Assembly (NCBI GenBank): GCA_024699855.1
Contig: JAMPIQ010000003.1
Span: forward strand, 496,001 to 560,000
Length of the DNA stretch: 64,000 nucleotides
Origin: Aphelenchoides besseyi
Taxonomy: Eukaryota; Nematoda; Chromadorea; Rhabditida; Aphelenchoididae
Reading direction: 5' to 3'
Below are positions 26,201 to 36,738 of this stretch, one piece after another (the first letter of the stretch is position 1; each line of letters begins with the position of its first letter). The notes below the pieces were generated by a model. That model saw only the letters and a list, made by a program, of their open reading frames with translations. It did not search any database and was not told the DNA's origin. Position numbers and translations under genes: made by a program.

Positions 26201-29200
26201 AGCCAACACCACCAAATTAATTGAACAAACAAGACCCCCAACACTCCGTTAATAAAGGTGACGAGTTGTAGAATTAGAGGACAAAAACTTTCGTGCCAAG
26301 AAATGGTCTAGTATATTTTCATGAACTATATTTTCAGGTTTCAGATTTCGAGTTTCTGCATTTTCAGGTTTCCGTCAAACAATTTCGAGCCCACAAAAGA
26401 CCACCGTTTCTTAATAAAAATAGGTAGACGAGTTGAATGACAATTTGAATTACTAGTTTCAGGGGTCTCAAAAAAGACAATTTCAAGGGTTTCAAAAAAA
26501 GGAGTTCAAAAAAAGGGAATTAAAAAGGGCAATTAAAAGGGGTTCAAAAGGGCTGCAATTTCAGGGCTCAAAAATAAAGGGTTCAAAAGGTCAGCAATTC
26601 CCCCTTCCACAGGTCACGGTTTCGGTTAAAAAAAGAGCGCCAGGTAGTTATCCCCCGCCACCCCACAGCAGTCCCGCCACCCCATCAACAGGTCTGCAAT
26701 TTCAATATCCACAGGTCACGGATTCGGCCAAAAAAGACCGCCACCCCATTAGTCCCTGCCACCAACCTTCGGTTGCTGTTTGAGACAAGCTCAAACTATT
26801 TCGAGCCAACACCACCAAATTAATTGAACAAACAAGACCCCCAACACTCCGTTAATAAAGGTGACGAGTTGTAGAATTAGAGGACAAAAACTTTCGTGCC
26901 AAGAAATGGTCTAGTATATTTTCATGAACTATATTTTCAGGTTTCAGATTTCGAGTTTCTGCATTTTCAGGTTTCCGTCAAACAATTTCGAGCCCACAAA
27001 AGACCACCGTTTCTTAATAAAAATAGGTAGACGAGTTGAATGACAATTTGAATTACTAGTTTCAGGGGTCTCAAAAAAGACAATTTCAAGGGTTTCAAAA
27101 AAAGGAGTTCAAAAAAGGGAATTAAAAAGGGCAATTAAAAGGGGTTCAAAAGGGCTGCAATTTCAGGGCTCAAAAATAAAGGGTTCAAAAGGTCAGCAAT
27201 TCCCCCTTCCACAGGTCACGGTTTCGGTTAAAAAAAGAGCGCCAGGTAGTTATCCCCCGCCACCCCACAGCAGTCCCGCCACCCCATCAACAGGTCTGCA
27301 ATTTCAATATCCACAGGTCACGGATTCGGCCAAAAAAGACCGCCACCCCATTAGTCCCTGCCACCAACCTTCGGTTGCTGTTTGAGACAAGCTCAAACTA
27401 TTTCGAGCCAACACCACCAAATTAATTGAACAAACAAGACCCCCAACACTCCGTTAATAAAGGTGACGAGTTGTAGAATTAGAGGACAAAAACTTTCGTG
27501 CCAAAGAAAATGGTCTAGTATATTTTCATGAACTATATTTTCAGGTTTCAGATTTCGAGTTTCTGCATTTTCAGGTTTCCGTCAAACAATTTCGAGCCCA
27601 CAAAAGACCACCGTTTCTTAATAAAAATAGGTAGACGAGTTGAATGACAATTTGAATTACTAGTTTCAGGGGTCTCAAAAAAGACAATTTCAAGGGTTTC
27701 AAAAAAAGGAGTTCAAAAAAGGGAATTAAAAAGGGCAATTAAAAGGGGTTCAAAAGGGCTGCAATTTCAGGGCTCAAAAATAAAGGGTTCAAAAGGTCAG
27801 CAATTCCCCCTTCCACAGGTCACGGTTTCGGTTAAAAAAAAGAGCGCCAGGTAGTTATCCCCCGCCACCCCACAGCAGTCCCGCCACCCCATCAACAGGT
27901 CTGCAATTTCAATATCCACAGGTCACGGATTCGGCCAAAAAAGACCGCCACCCCATTAGTCCCTGCCACCAACCTTCGGTTGCTGTTTGAGACAAGCTCA
28001 AACTATTTCGAGCCAACACCACCAAATTAATTGAACAAAACAAGACCCCCAACACTCCGTTAATAAAGGTGACGAGTTGTAGAATTAGAGGACAAAAACT
28101 TTCGTGCCAAGAAATGGTCTAGTATATTTTCATGAACTATATTTTCAGGTTTCAGATTTCGAGTTTCTGCATTTTCAGGTTTCCGTCAAACAATTTCGAG
28201 CCCACAAAAGACCACCGTTTCTTAATAAAAATAGGTAGACGAGTTGAATGACAATTTGAATTACTAGTTTCAGGGGTCTCAAAAAAGACAATTTCAAGGG
28301 TTTCAAAAAAAAGGAGTTCAAAAAAGGGAATTAAAAAGGGCAATTAAAAGGGGTTCAAAAGGGCTGCAATTTCAGGGCTCAAAAATAAAGGGTTCAAAAG
28401 GTCAGCAATTCCCCCTTCCACAGGTCACGGTTTCGGTTAAAAAAAGAGCGCCAGGTAGTTATCCCCCGCCACCCCACAGCAGTCCCGCCACCCCATCAAC
28501 AGGTCTGCAATTTCAATATCCACAGGTCACGGATTCGGCCAAAAAAGACCGCCACCCCATTAGTCCCTGCCACCAACCTTCGGTTGCTGTTTGAGACAAG
28601 CTCAAACTATTTCGAGCCAACACCACCAAATTAATTGAACAAACAAGACCCCCAACACTCCGTTAATAAAGGTGACGAGTTGTAGAATTAGAGGACAAAA
28701 AACTTTCGTGCCCAAGAAATGGTCTAGTATATTTTCATGAACTATATTTTCAGGTTTCAGATTTCGAGTTTCTGCATTTTCAGGTTTCCGTCAAACAATT
28801 TCGAGCCCACAAAAGACCACCGTTTCTTAATAAAAATAGGTAGACGAGTTGAATGACAATTTGAATTACTAGTTTCAGGGGTCTCAAAAAAGACAATTTC
28901 AAGGGTTTCAAAAAAAGGAGTTCAAAAAAGGGAATTAAAAAGGGCAATTAAAAGGGGTTCAAAAGGGCTGCAATTTCAGGGCTCAAAAATAAAGGGTTCA
29001 AAAGGTCAGCAATTCCCCCTTCCACAGGTCACGGTTTCGGTTAAAAAAAAGAGCGCCAGGTAGTTATCCCCCGCCACCCCACAGCAGTCCCGCCACCCCA
29101 TCAACAGGTCTGCAATTTCAATATCCACAGGTCACGGATTCGGCCAAAAAAGACCGCCACCCCATTAGTCCCTGCCACCAACCTTCGGTTGCTGTTTGAG

Positions 29201-30038
29201 ACAAGCTCAAACTATTTCGAGCCAACACCACCAAATTAATTGAACAAACAAGACCCCCAACACTCCGTTAATAAAGGTGACGAGTTGTAGAATTAGAGGA
29301 CAAAAACTTTCGTGCCAAGAAATGGTCTAGTATATTTTCATGAACTATATTTTCAGGTTTCAGATTTCGAGTTTCTGCATTTTCAGGTTTCCGTCAAACA
29401 ATTTCGAGCCCACAAAAGACCACCGTTTCTTAATAAAAATAGGTAGACGAGTTGAATGACAATTTGAATTACTAGTTTCAGGGGGTCTCAAAAAAGACAA
29501 TTTCAAGGGTTTCAAAAAAAGGAGTTCAAAAAAGGGAATTAAAAAGGGCAATTAAAAGGGGTTCAAAAGGGCTGCAATTTCAGGGCTCAAAAATAAAGGG
29601 TTCAAAAGGTCAGCAATTCCCCCTTCCACAGGTCACGGTTTCGGTTAAAAAAAAGCAGGTCTGCAATTTCAATATCCACAGGTCACGGATTCGGCCAAAA
29701 AAGACCGCCACCCCCATTAGTCCCTGCCACCAACCTTCGGTTGCTGTTTGAGACAAGCTCAAACTATTTTCGAGCCAACACCACCAAATTAATTGAACAA
29801 ACAAGACCCCCAACACTCCGTTAATAAAGGTGACGAGTTGTAGAATTAGAGGACAAAAACTTTCGTGCCAAGAAATGGTCTAGTATATTTTCATGAACTA
29901 TATTTTCAGGTTTCAGATTTCGAGTTTCTGCATTTTCAGGTTTCCGTCAAACAATTTCGAGCCCACAAAAGACCACCGTTTCTTAATAAAAATATGTAGA
30001 CGAGTTGAATGACAATTTGAATTACTAGTTTCAGGGGT
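23221..30038. repeat. Homogeneous tandem satellite, unit about 603 bp, 11 complete copies plus a partial
   Basis: Copies begin with ACCCCCAACACTCCG at 23221, 23825, 24429, 25031, 25632, 26234, 26837, 27439, 28045, 28648, 29253 and 29806, giving units of 601-606 bp and one of 553 bp (copy 11, with about 50 bp lost near 29655). Copies differ mainly in homopolymer lengths, so the array is young or kept uniform by recombination. Each unit has a run of TTTTCAG/TTTCAG motifs, a purine-rich tract with repeated TTCAAAA-GGG blocks, a C-rich tract (repeated GCCACCCC) and small hairpins (CAACCTTCGGTTG; GTTTGAG-ACAAG-CTCAAAC). There is no coding potential. The array runs into the assembly gap, so its true length is unknown. 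Confidence 0.97.
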
Positions 30039-30138
30039 NNNNNNNNNNNNNNNNNNNNNNNNNNNNNNNNNNNNNNNNNNNNNNNNNNNNNNNNNNNNNN
30101 NNNNNNNNNNNNNNNNNNNNNNNNNNNNNNNNNNNNNN
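30039..30138. other. Assembly gap, 100 N
   Basis: Exactly 100 N, the usual placeholder for a gap of unknown length. It interrupts satellite copy 12 on the left and a NADAR-domain gene on the right, so missing sequence includes both more satellite and the end of that gene. Confidence 0.99.
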
Positions 30139-30662
30139 AAAGCGTTACGCATCGGTCTTGAAGACGAAAATTTCGCCTTCACAATGTCGTGCATGAGCTA
30201 AAAGATTATCAAGATTATTATGCTTATCTCACACATACCCGGCGTTTTTCTCGCGACCATTGTTCGTGTAACCGTTGATATTGACTACGGTTTTTACGGA
30301 ACTCCGATGTCGAGATTTTTTTGACTCGAAATGGTTCGGCATCCGTGGCAGCGATATTCATCAATGGTTGACATCCAAAAAATCGACCTTTTTGAAACAT
30401 ATAAGCATGTTCTGAACTCAACCATTGACGTCCTGTAAAGATAGCGAGTTATATTGTGAAAATCGATCAAACCTTCGTATTCAAACTTTGGATTTACTTT
30501 CCAAAAATTCGAAAAAACAAATTGCTTTGTAAAGAATGGACGAATAATCAATTTGCCATTGGTTTTGTCGTCGGCCACAATTTTTGATGGCATGTGATCT
30601 TCGCCAATCGGTGTCATGTGCATTAAACGTTTGTTGCTGTTACGTAAACGATTACGACCCAT
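30139..30662 (-). CDS. NADAR-domain protein, C-terminus lost in the gap
   Basis: NADAR domains (YbiA/COG3236 family) act on ADP-ribose-type and riboflavin-pathway N-glycosides. Three exons are visible: 30662-30473, 30432-30239 and 30197-30139, the last running into the N gap. The domain starts near residue 45: KQFVFSNFWKVN, then the signature WLSSEHAYMFQKGRFF with the conserved Glu at residue 71 and its His, then AEPFRVKKIS and LMHDIVKAKFSSS. This is the normal order of the first two thirds of a NADAR domain; the final DxxWGxG and GxNxLGxxLMxxR blocks should lie in the gap. The start is the first Met after a TTCCAG acceptor. A second, more divergent NADAR-like gene lies at 53619-55354. The residues seen suggest an active enzyme. 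Confidence 0.8.
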
Positions 30663-31147
30663 GATAACAACAGTAAGATCTGGAACGAAAGATATGAAAT
30701 GTTGTAGTAATGTAGATAACACGCCATAAAAACGATTCGATGCACGTGATTCTCGTCTAATAAACCGAGATTAACTAAGCAAATAGTGGATTTTATTTGT
30801 GAGGAAGTAGACGAAAGAATTAACTAAACCTTACAAATTTGGCGGCTCGGCTATGAACGAACTCACAGGCCACGAATATTCAACAGCGAGAGCCTGAACA
30901 GCAAAGTTATGGCCCGGAGCTTAAGAGCAAAAGCTCTTAAAAAATCAACAACAGAGAACCTTGGGACGAGCGTGTGAACACCGTAACGAAAAAGAAGTAC
31001 GGTGGATCGACAAACCACAGTAAAGTTTTGAGTTCTTTACTTAAAAATTAAATCGAACAATCCAATTATGCGGTTTATTCTAGCTACTAGTTTAACAACA
31101 ATTAGAGTGGGAAGGAATCCGACTAGCTGCAAGAAGCGGATTGAGGA

Positions 31148-33426
31148 GTGATCGGGACCCGACCACTCCAAAGCTTCCCTTCGAGTAGGCGGGGCCTCCT
31201 CTTAACGAAGTTCTTACGGATCTGGAGATCCGTACAGGTCAAAGAACGGATCCGACGGAGAGAAGTCGCGCAAAAGCGAGAACAACCGGAACGAAAATCG
31301 AAAACGAAAGTGCAATTACTCAACCCTTCGACCTTACTTGTCATTATCATGACTTTCATCGCCGCTTTACACAATCCGGCAAAATGCACGGCACAAAAAC
31401 CGATGATATGCCCGCCAGATTTATCGGCAAGTCTATGGAAAATCACTGATCCATTAGCCTGTGACATAGGACGAACTGAATATTTTCATAAGAAGCCTAT
31501 AAAAATTAACGTCTACGAACCCAACCATATTGAGTACATAACCGAAGGTTTCATTTGTGAACTGAAGAGTTCGACGATTACCCAATGGACGGAACTCAAT
31601 GGCATCGAGAGAATCGAAGAATTATATAGCGAACCAGAAGACATGACGAAAACCGAATGCAAAATGATGATAAAGGAACGTGTATGTCGCTATGGAAAAC
31701 TGGAGAAGAATCGTCACTCCTTTTCAACTAGAAATATAGTCGACAGAAATATTCCGAATCGTTTTACTACGTTCATAGCGGGATCAAATGTCGCGATTAA
31801 ACGAGATTGTATCCTGTCAAGTACCACAGTTTATGCCCATTTTAACAATACAAGAGCTACAAGTTCTCTGGCTAATCTATTGGAATGTCATTACGATACT
31901 GGATACTGTCAAGCTGCCAGAAATATTGCAGTTGTATGGACACTAGTCAAAGAACAACAATGTGCATTCGTAAAATTTGGCGAGACCAAAGCGCTGTTGG
32001 GAAACAACGAAGTGGTAATCGAAACATGGCAAATGATGTTAACTTTCCACTTGAACAACACGAGAATTGATTGTAGGAACCGATTAACCATGACCGATCA
32101 AGGGTTGGCAATAACAGGCAATTTAACATATGAAGAAGCTCCCGTCCCTGTTAACATGACTACCAAAGTTACGAGGATCAACGTATCCAAGAAGTCACTC
32201 CAACCAACGACGGAAACATTCCAAGAAATGTGGGAAGAATTGGAATGGTTGAGAACGACCTCTTGATACGACGTAAACGACAAGCAAACGTCGATGAAAC
32301 TGAAGCATCAGATCTACAATACGTCGTCAACTTCCTCGAAGGAGTTATGAGAAAATCAAATGCATTAAATTGCATAATTTGACAACAACAAAATGCGATG
32401 ATTACCGACATGATGAGAAACAGTCCTGAAGCATATTTGCAACACGTATTGAATAGAGGTAATTTCGAAGTACTGCGATTATCTTACAACATTTTTGCTG
32501 TCAAAATGTGTCACGAATTCGACAAAAATGCGTACACCCTAATGCCAAACGAAAGAAATTGCAGCACTCCTATCAAACTTTACGCTTTGAACGATGTTTG
32601 GTATATGGATCCAGTAACTTTGAAGTTGGCCCGCGAACCTTCTCATTTGAATGAAGAAATATGCGGTGAAAATATATTTCTCACTATCGACGGCGTCATT
32701 TATGAAATCAACCGACGAACCGGACGAATAAGTGTCAACAGAGCATCATTTAGAGAAATACGCACAAAAAACATTGACTTTCGACCTATTCAACCAGACT
32801 ACATTGTCAAAAATACACCGATTCATGAAGCGACTAGTTGGTTGATCGATGAAGAACTCATTCAAGAGATGGAAAGAAATTCAGAAGTTAAAAGTCACGT
32901 CGATAATGTTCATCCGAATATGATCTATTCAACATCAGTAACAGAAAATGTATTAAGTTCCTGGTTCAGTATTTTTAAATGGTTCTGGATATTTTGGGTT
33001 ACAGTCACTTCATTGGTCTTAACACTTGGAGGTTCCTTCGGCGCATATTTTTACTTCAGAGGAAAGAGAAACACGACGCAATTCGCACCCGTCAATCAAC
33101 CGCCCGTAATTATGGTCGGACAAAATCGCGAAATGACGCCGTCCTTGCGCTCATCACCTGCACATCATAACAAACAACCGACGATACCGACAAGACCACC
33201 CCGAATTTCAATCGACTTGTCAAAATTGCAAGAACCTGCCAGCCAAGAATTCATTGAAATGAAGAATGTGGGAACCAATAGTCAAGAGACAAAACCTCTC
33301 TATGCACAATTCAGAAGATTTGAACCTAAACCCTCAATTAGAATACAAAGAATTTCCGTATCATCAAAAGATTCCAATGAAGAACGATCAACCTCATCGC
33401 TCAGACAAAATCCAGATGGAATTTAG
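31148..33426 (+). pseudogene. Broken retroelement envelope glycoprotein-like gene
   Basis: Two long frames lie in series: 31148-32266 and, one frame over, a second that is open across 32260-32379, hits an in-frame TGA at 32380-32382 and then stays open to 33426. The first has a hydrophobic signal-like stretch (STLLVIIMTFIAALHNPAKC) followed by a Cys-rich ectodomain with many N-glycosylation sequons. At 32269-32280 the second frame encodes R-R-K-R, a furin-type cleavage site between the two subunits. Near 32955-33060 a hydrophobic segment (FWIFWVTVTSLVLTLGGSF) is a membrane anchor, and a Pro/Ser-rich tail follows. This is the layout of a retroviral-type envelope. The frameshift and stop mean this copy is probably not functional. 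The envelope lineage is not recognised. A GTG at 31148 is not a believable start; the first ATG by the signal sequence is at 31349. Confidence 0.7.
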
Positions 33427-33623
33427 CTCAAATAATGGGATCAACAAAAAGCCATAACTAACAAATCTTTGAATTTTGCATAGAATTCGCTTACGCTATT
33501 TAACTCGAGAAAATTCATTTTAATTTGCTTCAAATGCCGCATAACCAATCAACCATTAAAAAAATTTTTTCACAGAGAATCATTGACCCAATTGACAAAG
33601 ATAATCTAAACCTTGGAATTTTC

Positions 33624-33895
33624 TGTGGCCGGAGTGTAACCTTGTACGTAATAAAATAGAAACCCCGAGGGCTCATTTGTTTGATAATGAAACTCCTCCC
33701 TTTTTATCGTCTATAAAATCCAATCCCCGCGGAAGTTTCCTTAAGTTTTCTTCCTTCTCTTACACCGTCTTATACTTCACTCGGACATTATTCTATTGTC
33801 AACTAGTTCACCCCTTAGAACAATAAACTCTCTGTTGATCAGTATATTAGAATTTTAAGTTGTAATAACTAGAAGAATTCTATCTAGTCGTTACA
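33624..33895 (+). repeat. LTR (272 bp) of the env element
   Basis: Begins TGTGGCCGG and ends GTCGTTACA. It holds TATAAAATCC at about 33714 and AATAAACTC at about 33823 in promoter-to-poly(A) order on the plus strand. A clear polypurine tract just upstream is not obvious. Confidence 0.6.
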
Positions 33896-34423
33896 TCGCG
33901 ACAAAAGATATAAAACAAAGATTTCAAAGCAGTTACCGTCTTTTTAGTAGTGGTAATCCGCATCAGTTTCGTCCATGTGAAGTTAGTTGTCGAATCGACC
34001 ACGACAAGGATGTAGCTTTGATTCATCGGGCGAGCAAAATCGATGTGTATACGGGACCATGCTTCCGTTGATTTCGGCCAATACGTGAGCGGCCCCTTCT
34101 GTGGAGTAGTTGCTTCTTGTGCACAGTTTGAACAGTTTCGGATTATTTCTTCTGTCAGAATTAATTCGCGACCAGTAGACATGAGATCGTGCCAATCGCT
34201 TTGCGTTTCGGATTCCAAGATGACCCTCGTGGATCCGATTAAGAACTTCTTTTCGCATTGACATTCGGACCAAGATCGATCGCGGAACAGGGCCTTCCAT
34301 TAGTCGCGTAAAGTTTGTTTCGCATCGGATAGTACTTTCCAATCAGCGCATTGTTCTTGTCTGTGTCTTTCCATCTGGTTGTTACTCGTTTCAGAAGCTT
34401 TTTGTACTCGATGTCTCTGGAAA
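33896..34423 (-). pseudogene. Integrase fragment of the relic Gypsy element
   Basis: Minus-strand frames carry HEGHLGIRNAKRLARSHVYW (the HHCC-type N-terminal region) and SYILVVVDSTTNFTW from the catalytic core. The frame shifts between them, and the fragment is cut by the fold-back element at its upstream side and by the env element LTR at its downstream side. Confidence 0.8.
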
Positions 34424-34425
34424 TA

Positions 34426-35079
34426 CAGGGTGGGGCAAAATGAACTCCCGTCGGTTTTTTGCGAATAACTTTTTTGTCGATGATTTTTTTCTGAACAAAG
34501 TATATATTTTCTTGGTCCTTATGGTCCCCATTCTTAAATGGAAACAAAATTGAAATTTTGAAAATTTGAAAAAATTTCACCTTACCCCCCTCTTTGGTCC
34601 AATGTTGTCGATCTTGACCACGTTCGGGTTTCTTTGTTTTTGTCTGCAATGAGTTACACGGTCGCAGCCGCCAGTCACTCTTGAGGAAGTAAGAGCAGCA
34701 ATCGTGGAAGTTGCAACGATCTTCGGCAAAATCGCGAAATGAGAGAACGAATTGCGGCCAGTTTTCCTCGTCGTCTTCATCAATGCTTGGAGCGTGAAGG
34801 CGGCCAAGTGGAAATCCGTTAATCATTTGTTTTTGTTGTTAATTTGTTAATTAAACGCTTCAATTTCAAACATTCAAAAATGTTTTAAACTGATCGACAA
34901 CATTGGACCAAAGAGGGGGGTAAGGTGAAATTTTTTCAAATTTTCAAAATTTCAATTTTGTTTCCATTTAAGAATGGGGACCATAAGGACCAAGAAAATA
35001 TATATTTTGTTCAGAAAAAAATCATCGACAAAAAAGTTATTCGAAAAAAACCGACGGGAGTTCATTTTGCCCCACCCTG
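34426..35079. mobile_element. Fold-back transposon, 654 bp, 188-bp terminal inverted repeats, TA target duplication
   Basis: Left arm 34426-34613 and right arm 34892-35079 are near-perfect inverted copies (one mismatch seen in the T-run near 34460). Ends read CAGGGTGGGGCAAAATGAAC and its complement, flanked by TA on both sides (34424-34425, 35080-35081), which fits Tc1/mariner-type insertion. The 278-bp centre is not palindromic and holds a minus-strand open stretch starting MINGFPLGRLHAPSIDED, perhaps a captured gene fragment. There is no transposase, so it is non-autonomous. It sits inside the relic Gypsy element. Confidence 0.9.
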
Positions 35080-35563
35080 TAGACCTCTTAAATTCCTTTC
35101 CTCTGTCTTGCACTGTGAGCGAACGACACAGAGATTAAAGAACTGTTTATTGGAGAGGACAATTAGTTCAACAACAAGAATATAAAAACTGCAGCCATCT
35201 TGCCAAAAAACTGGTTGATCGCAAGGGGACGGGAGGAATTATGGTCGCGCATCGGGTGGAAGAACGCGGATGGGCGGGAGGTTTGAAAGGGAATTTCGAA
35301 GGTGTTCGACACCTCCTTTCAACGAAAACTTCCATTGGGTTTCCTCGAGTTGGCTTTTCATATCCTGTTCTTCGGCTTCTATCGAACCAATTACTTCTTC
35401 CATAGTCGGATCTGTCTCGTTTCGTTTTTCTGAAGTCAAACGAGATAACGCATCAACGTATCCAAAATCCTTTGTGTTGACATATTCAATGTCAAAATCA
35501 AACCCGCAGCAGACGCAATGTCCATCGACCCAGTCGGTTGGTCGTCCGAGCGTCGAGTCCCTT

Positions 35564-35720
35564 TGTAAGAATGTTTTGATGATCCAGCCCCGCCCCTTTC
35601 TCTATATTGTATAAATAGACGAAGAAAGAATAAACGATAGAATAGTCCAAGCGGAGTGCTAGAGGAATTTAGGAGCGGGAAAGATAGTAGAAAAGAAAGA
35701 ATGAGGGAACACCTTTACTC
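35564..35720 (+). mobile_element. Probable solo LTR inside the relic
   Basis: Comparison with the intact Gypsy element shows about 155 bp of foreign DNA inside the relic coding sequence, with CCTT on both sides (after GAGTC on the left, before GATGTTCTC on the right). It contains TATAAATAG (about 35611) and AATAAACG (about 35629), the promoter and poly(A) order of an LTR. The exact ends are uncertain by a few bases. Confidence 0.5.
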
Positions 35721-36439
35721 CTTGATGTTCTCAGTTCGGAACAGTGCCAACAAGGGTCGATGGTCCGTTTGAAGGATGAATATGCGTCCGAAGATGAACT
35801 TCCGGAATCGTTCGACCGCCAAAACCAATCTCAAGGCTTCTCGTTCAATCTGCGAGTACTTGCGTTGAGTTTCGGTAAAGGACTTTGACATGTTGAATAT
35901 TGTTTGGGTTTTGTCGGTGCTGTCTCGTTGCATCAGCGTTTTCCTCATTCCAGTCATTGAAGCATCTGCTGCAACTATGAGCGTCTGCGTCGAATCGTAA
36001 TGGGCGAGTTCAAAGTCGGAAAGCAATGTTTCGTTAATCTTCCGACTCTTTCATCGTGTTCTTCCTGAGTTAACCCAAAAATGAGGATGTCATCCAGATA
36101 TGCGATGATTCCCGGCAGTGTGCCAACGGCTTGATTGATTGTTCGCTGGAACTTGGCCGGCGCGGATGTACTTAAACAGATTTCGATGCGTGGCAATTGT
36201 GCAGATTTCCTGCGACTCTTCGTCAAGTCGTAGCTGAAAATAAGCGTCTTTTACATCTAACTTACTGAATACTTCCGATTTGCTCAGTCGCGCAAAAACG
36301 TCTTCCACATTTGGAAGCGGATGCTTGTCCTCCATGAGACGCTTGTTCACTTCCGTCGAGAAGTCGGCGCACATGCGGATCTTCCCGCACTTTTTCGTGA
36401 CAACAACGATTGGTGCGGCTTATTGAGACACTTTGACTG
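35715..36439 (-). pseudogene. Reverse transcriptase/RNase H fragment of the relic Gypsy element
   Basis: Minus-strand frames show RMCADFSTEVNKRLMED, FSKLDVKDAYFQL, YLDDILIFG (the YxDD catalytic box) and, in a shifted frame, the RNase H segment AADASMTGM ... TDHRPLLALFR. There is at least one frameshift between RT and RNase H and an in-frame stop before AAPIVV. The upstream RT part continues at 41137 beyond the intact insertion. Confidence 0.85.
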
Positions 36440-36581
36440 TGTTCTGTCGTCGTAGGTTACCGGCGAGGTTTATTAGACGAACAATAAATAACAATAAAAA
36501 CAAAACTACAATAACGCATGTTAACAACAAGGACGCGAACGCCGCCTTGGCGTTCTGTCATTACAGTTTCGGGTTGGGACA
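36440..36581 (-). repeat. 3' LTR of the intact Gypsy element
   Basis: 142 bp, TGTCCC...AGAACA on the minus strand, containing AATAAACC as poly(A) signal. Same sequence as the copy at 40990-41131. Confidence 0.95.
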
Positions 36582-36738
36582 ATCCTCCCGGGCTTAAGAG
36601 AAATGTCCTGAGGCGGAGAAGGGTACCCGAAGGGCTTACAACACTAGTGACGCTGATCGTACAACAAGAGGCCTACAATTGAGAGAAGGATAGTCGACGG
36701 TTTCGCTTCGGTGAGGGTTTCCGGTCGAACGTCTACGC

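Larger units (their letters stand above)
30760..33895 (+). mobile_element. LTR retroelement copy retaining only leader and env
   Basis: The 3' LTR (33624-33895) has TGT...ACA ends, a TATAAAA box and an AATAAA. At the left, a tail ending TTACA at 30835 resembles the 3' LTR tail (AATAAAC, then about 65 nt, then TTACA) and is followed at 30840 by TGGCGGCTCGGCTATGAAC, a plausible tRNA primer-binding site. About 300 bp of leader leads straight into an envelope-like reading frame; no gag or pol lies between. The right edge abuts a decayed Gypsy integrase at 33896. The 5' boundary is approximate because the left LTR is diverged. Confidence 0.55.

Noticed and set aside
23932..29551. Repeated minus-strand 63-codon ORFs (MPFLIPFFELLF...) in satellite units
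   Set aside because: They recur because the unit recurs, shift frame with homopolymer length between units and have no start context or 3' signals.
23221..30038. CRISPR-like array
   Set aside because: Units of about 603 bp are identical throughout with no unique spacers, and the genome is eukaryotic.
33896..33900. Target-site duplication TCGCG for the env element
   Set aside because: The matching copy is not found at the left end; a TCGCG at about 30246 lies inside the NADAR exon and is unrelated.
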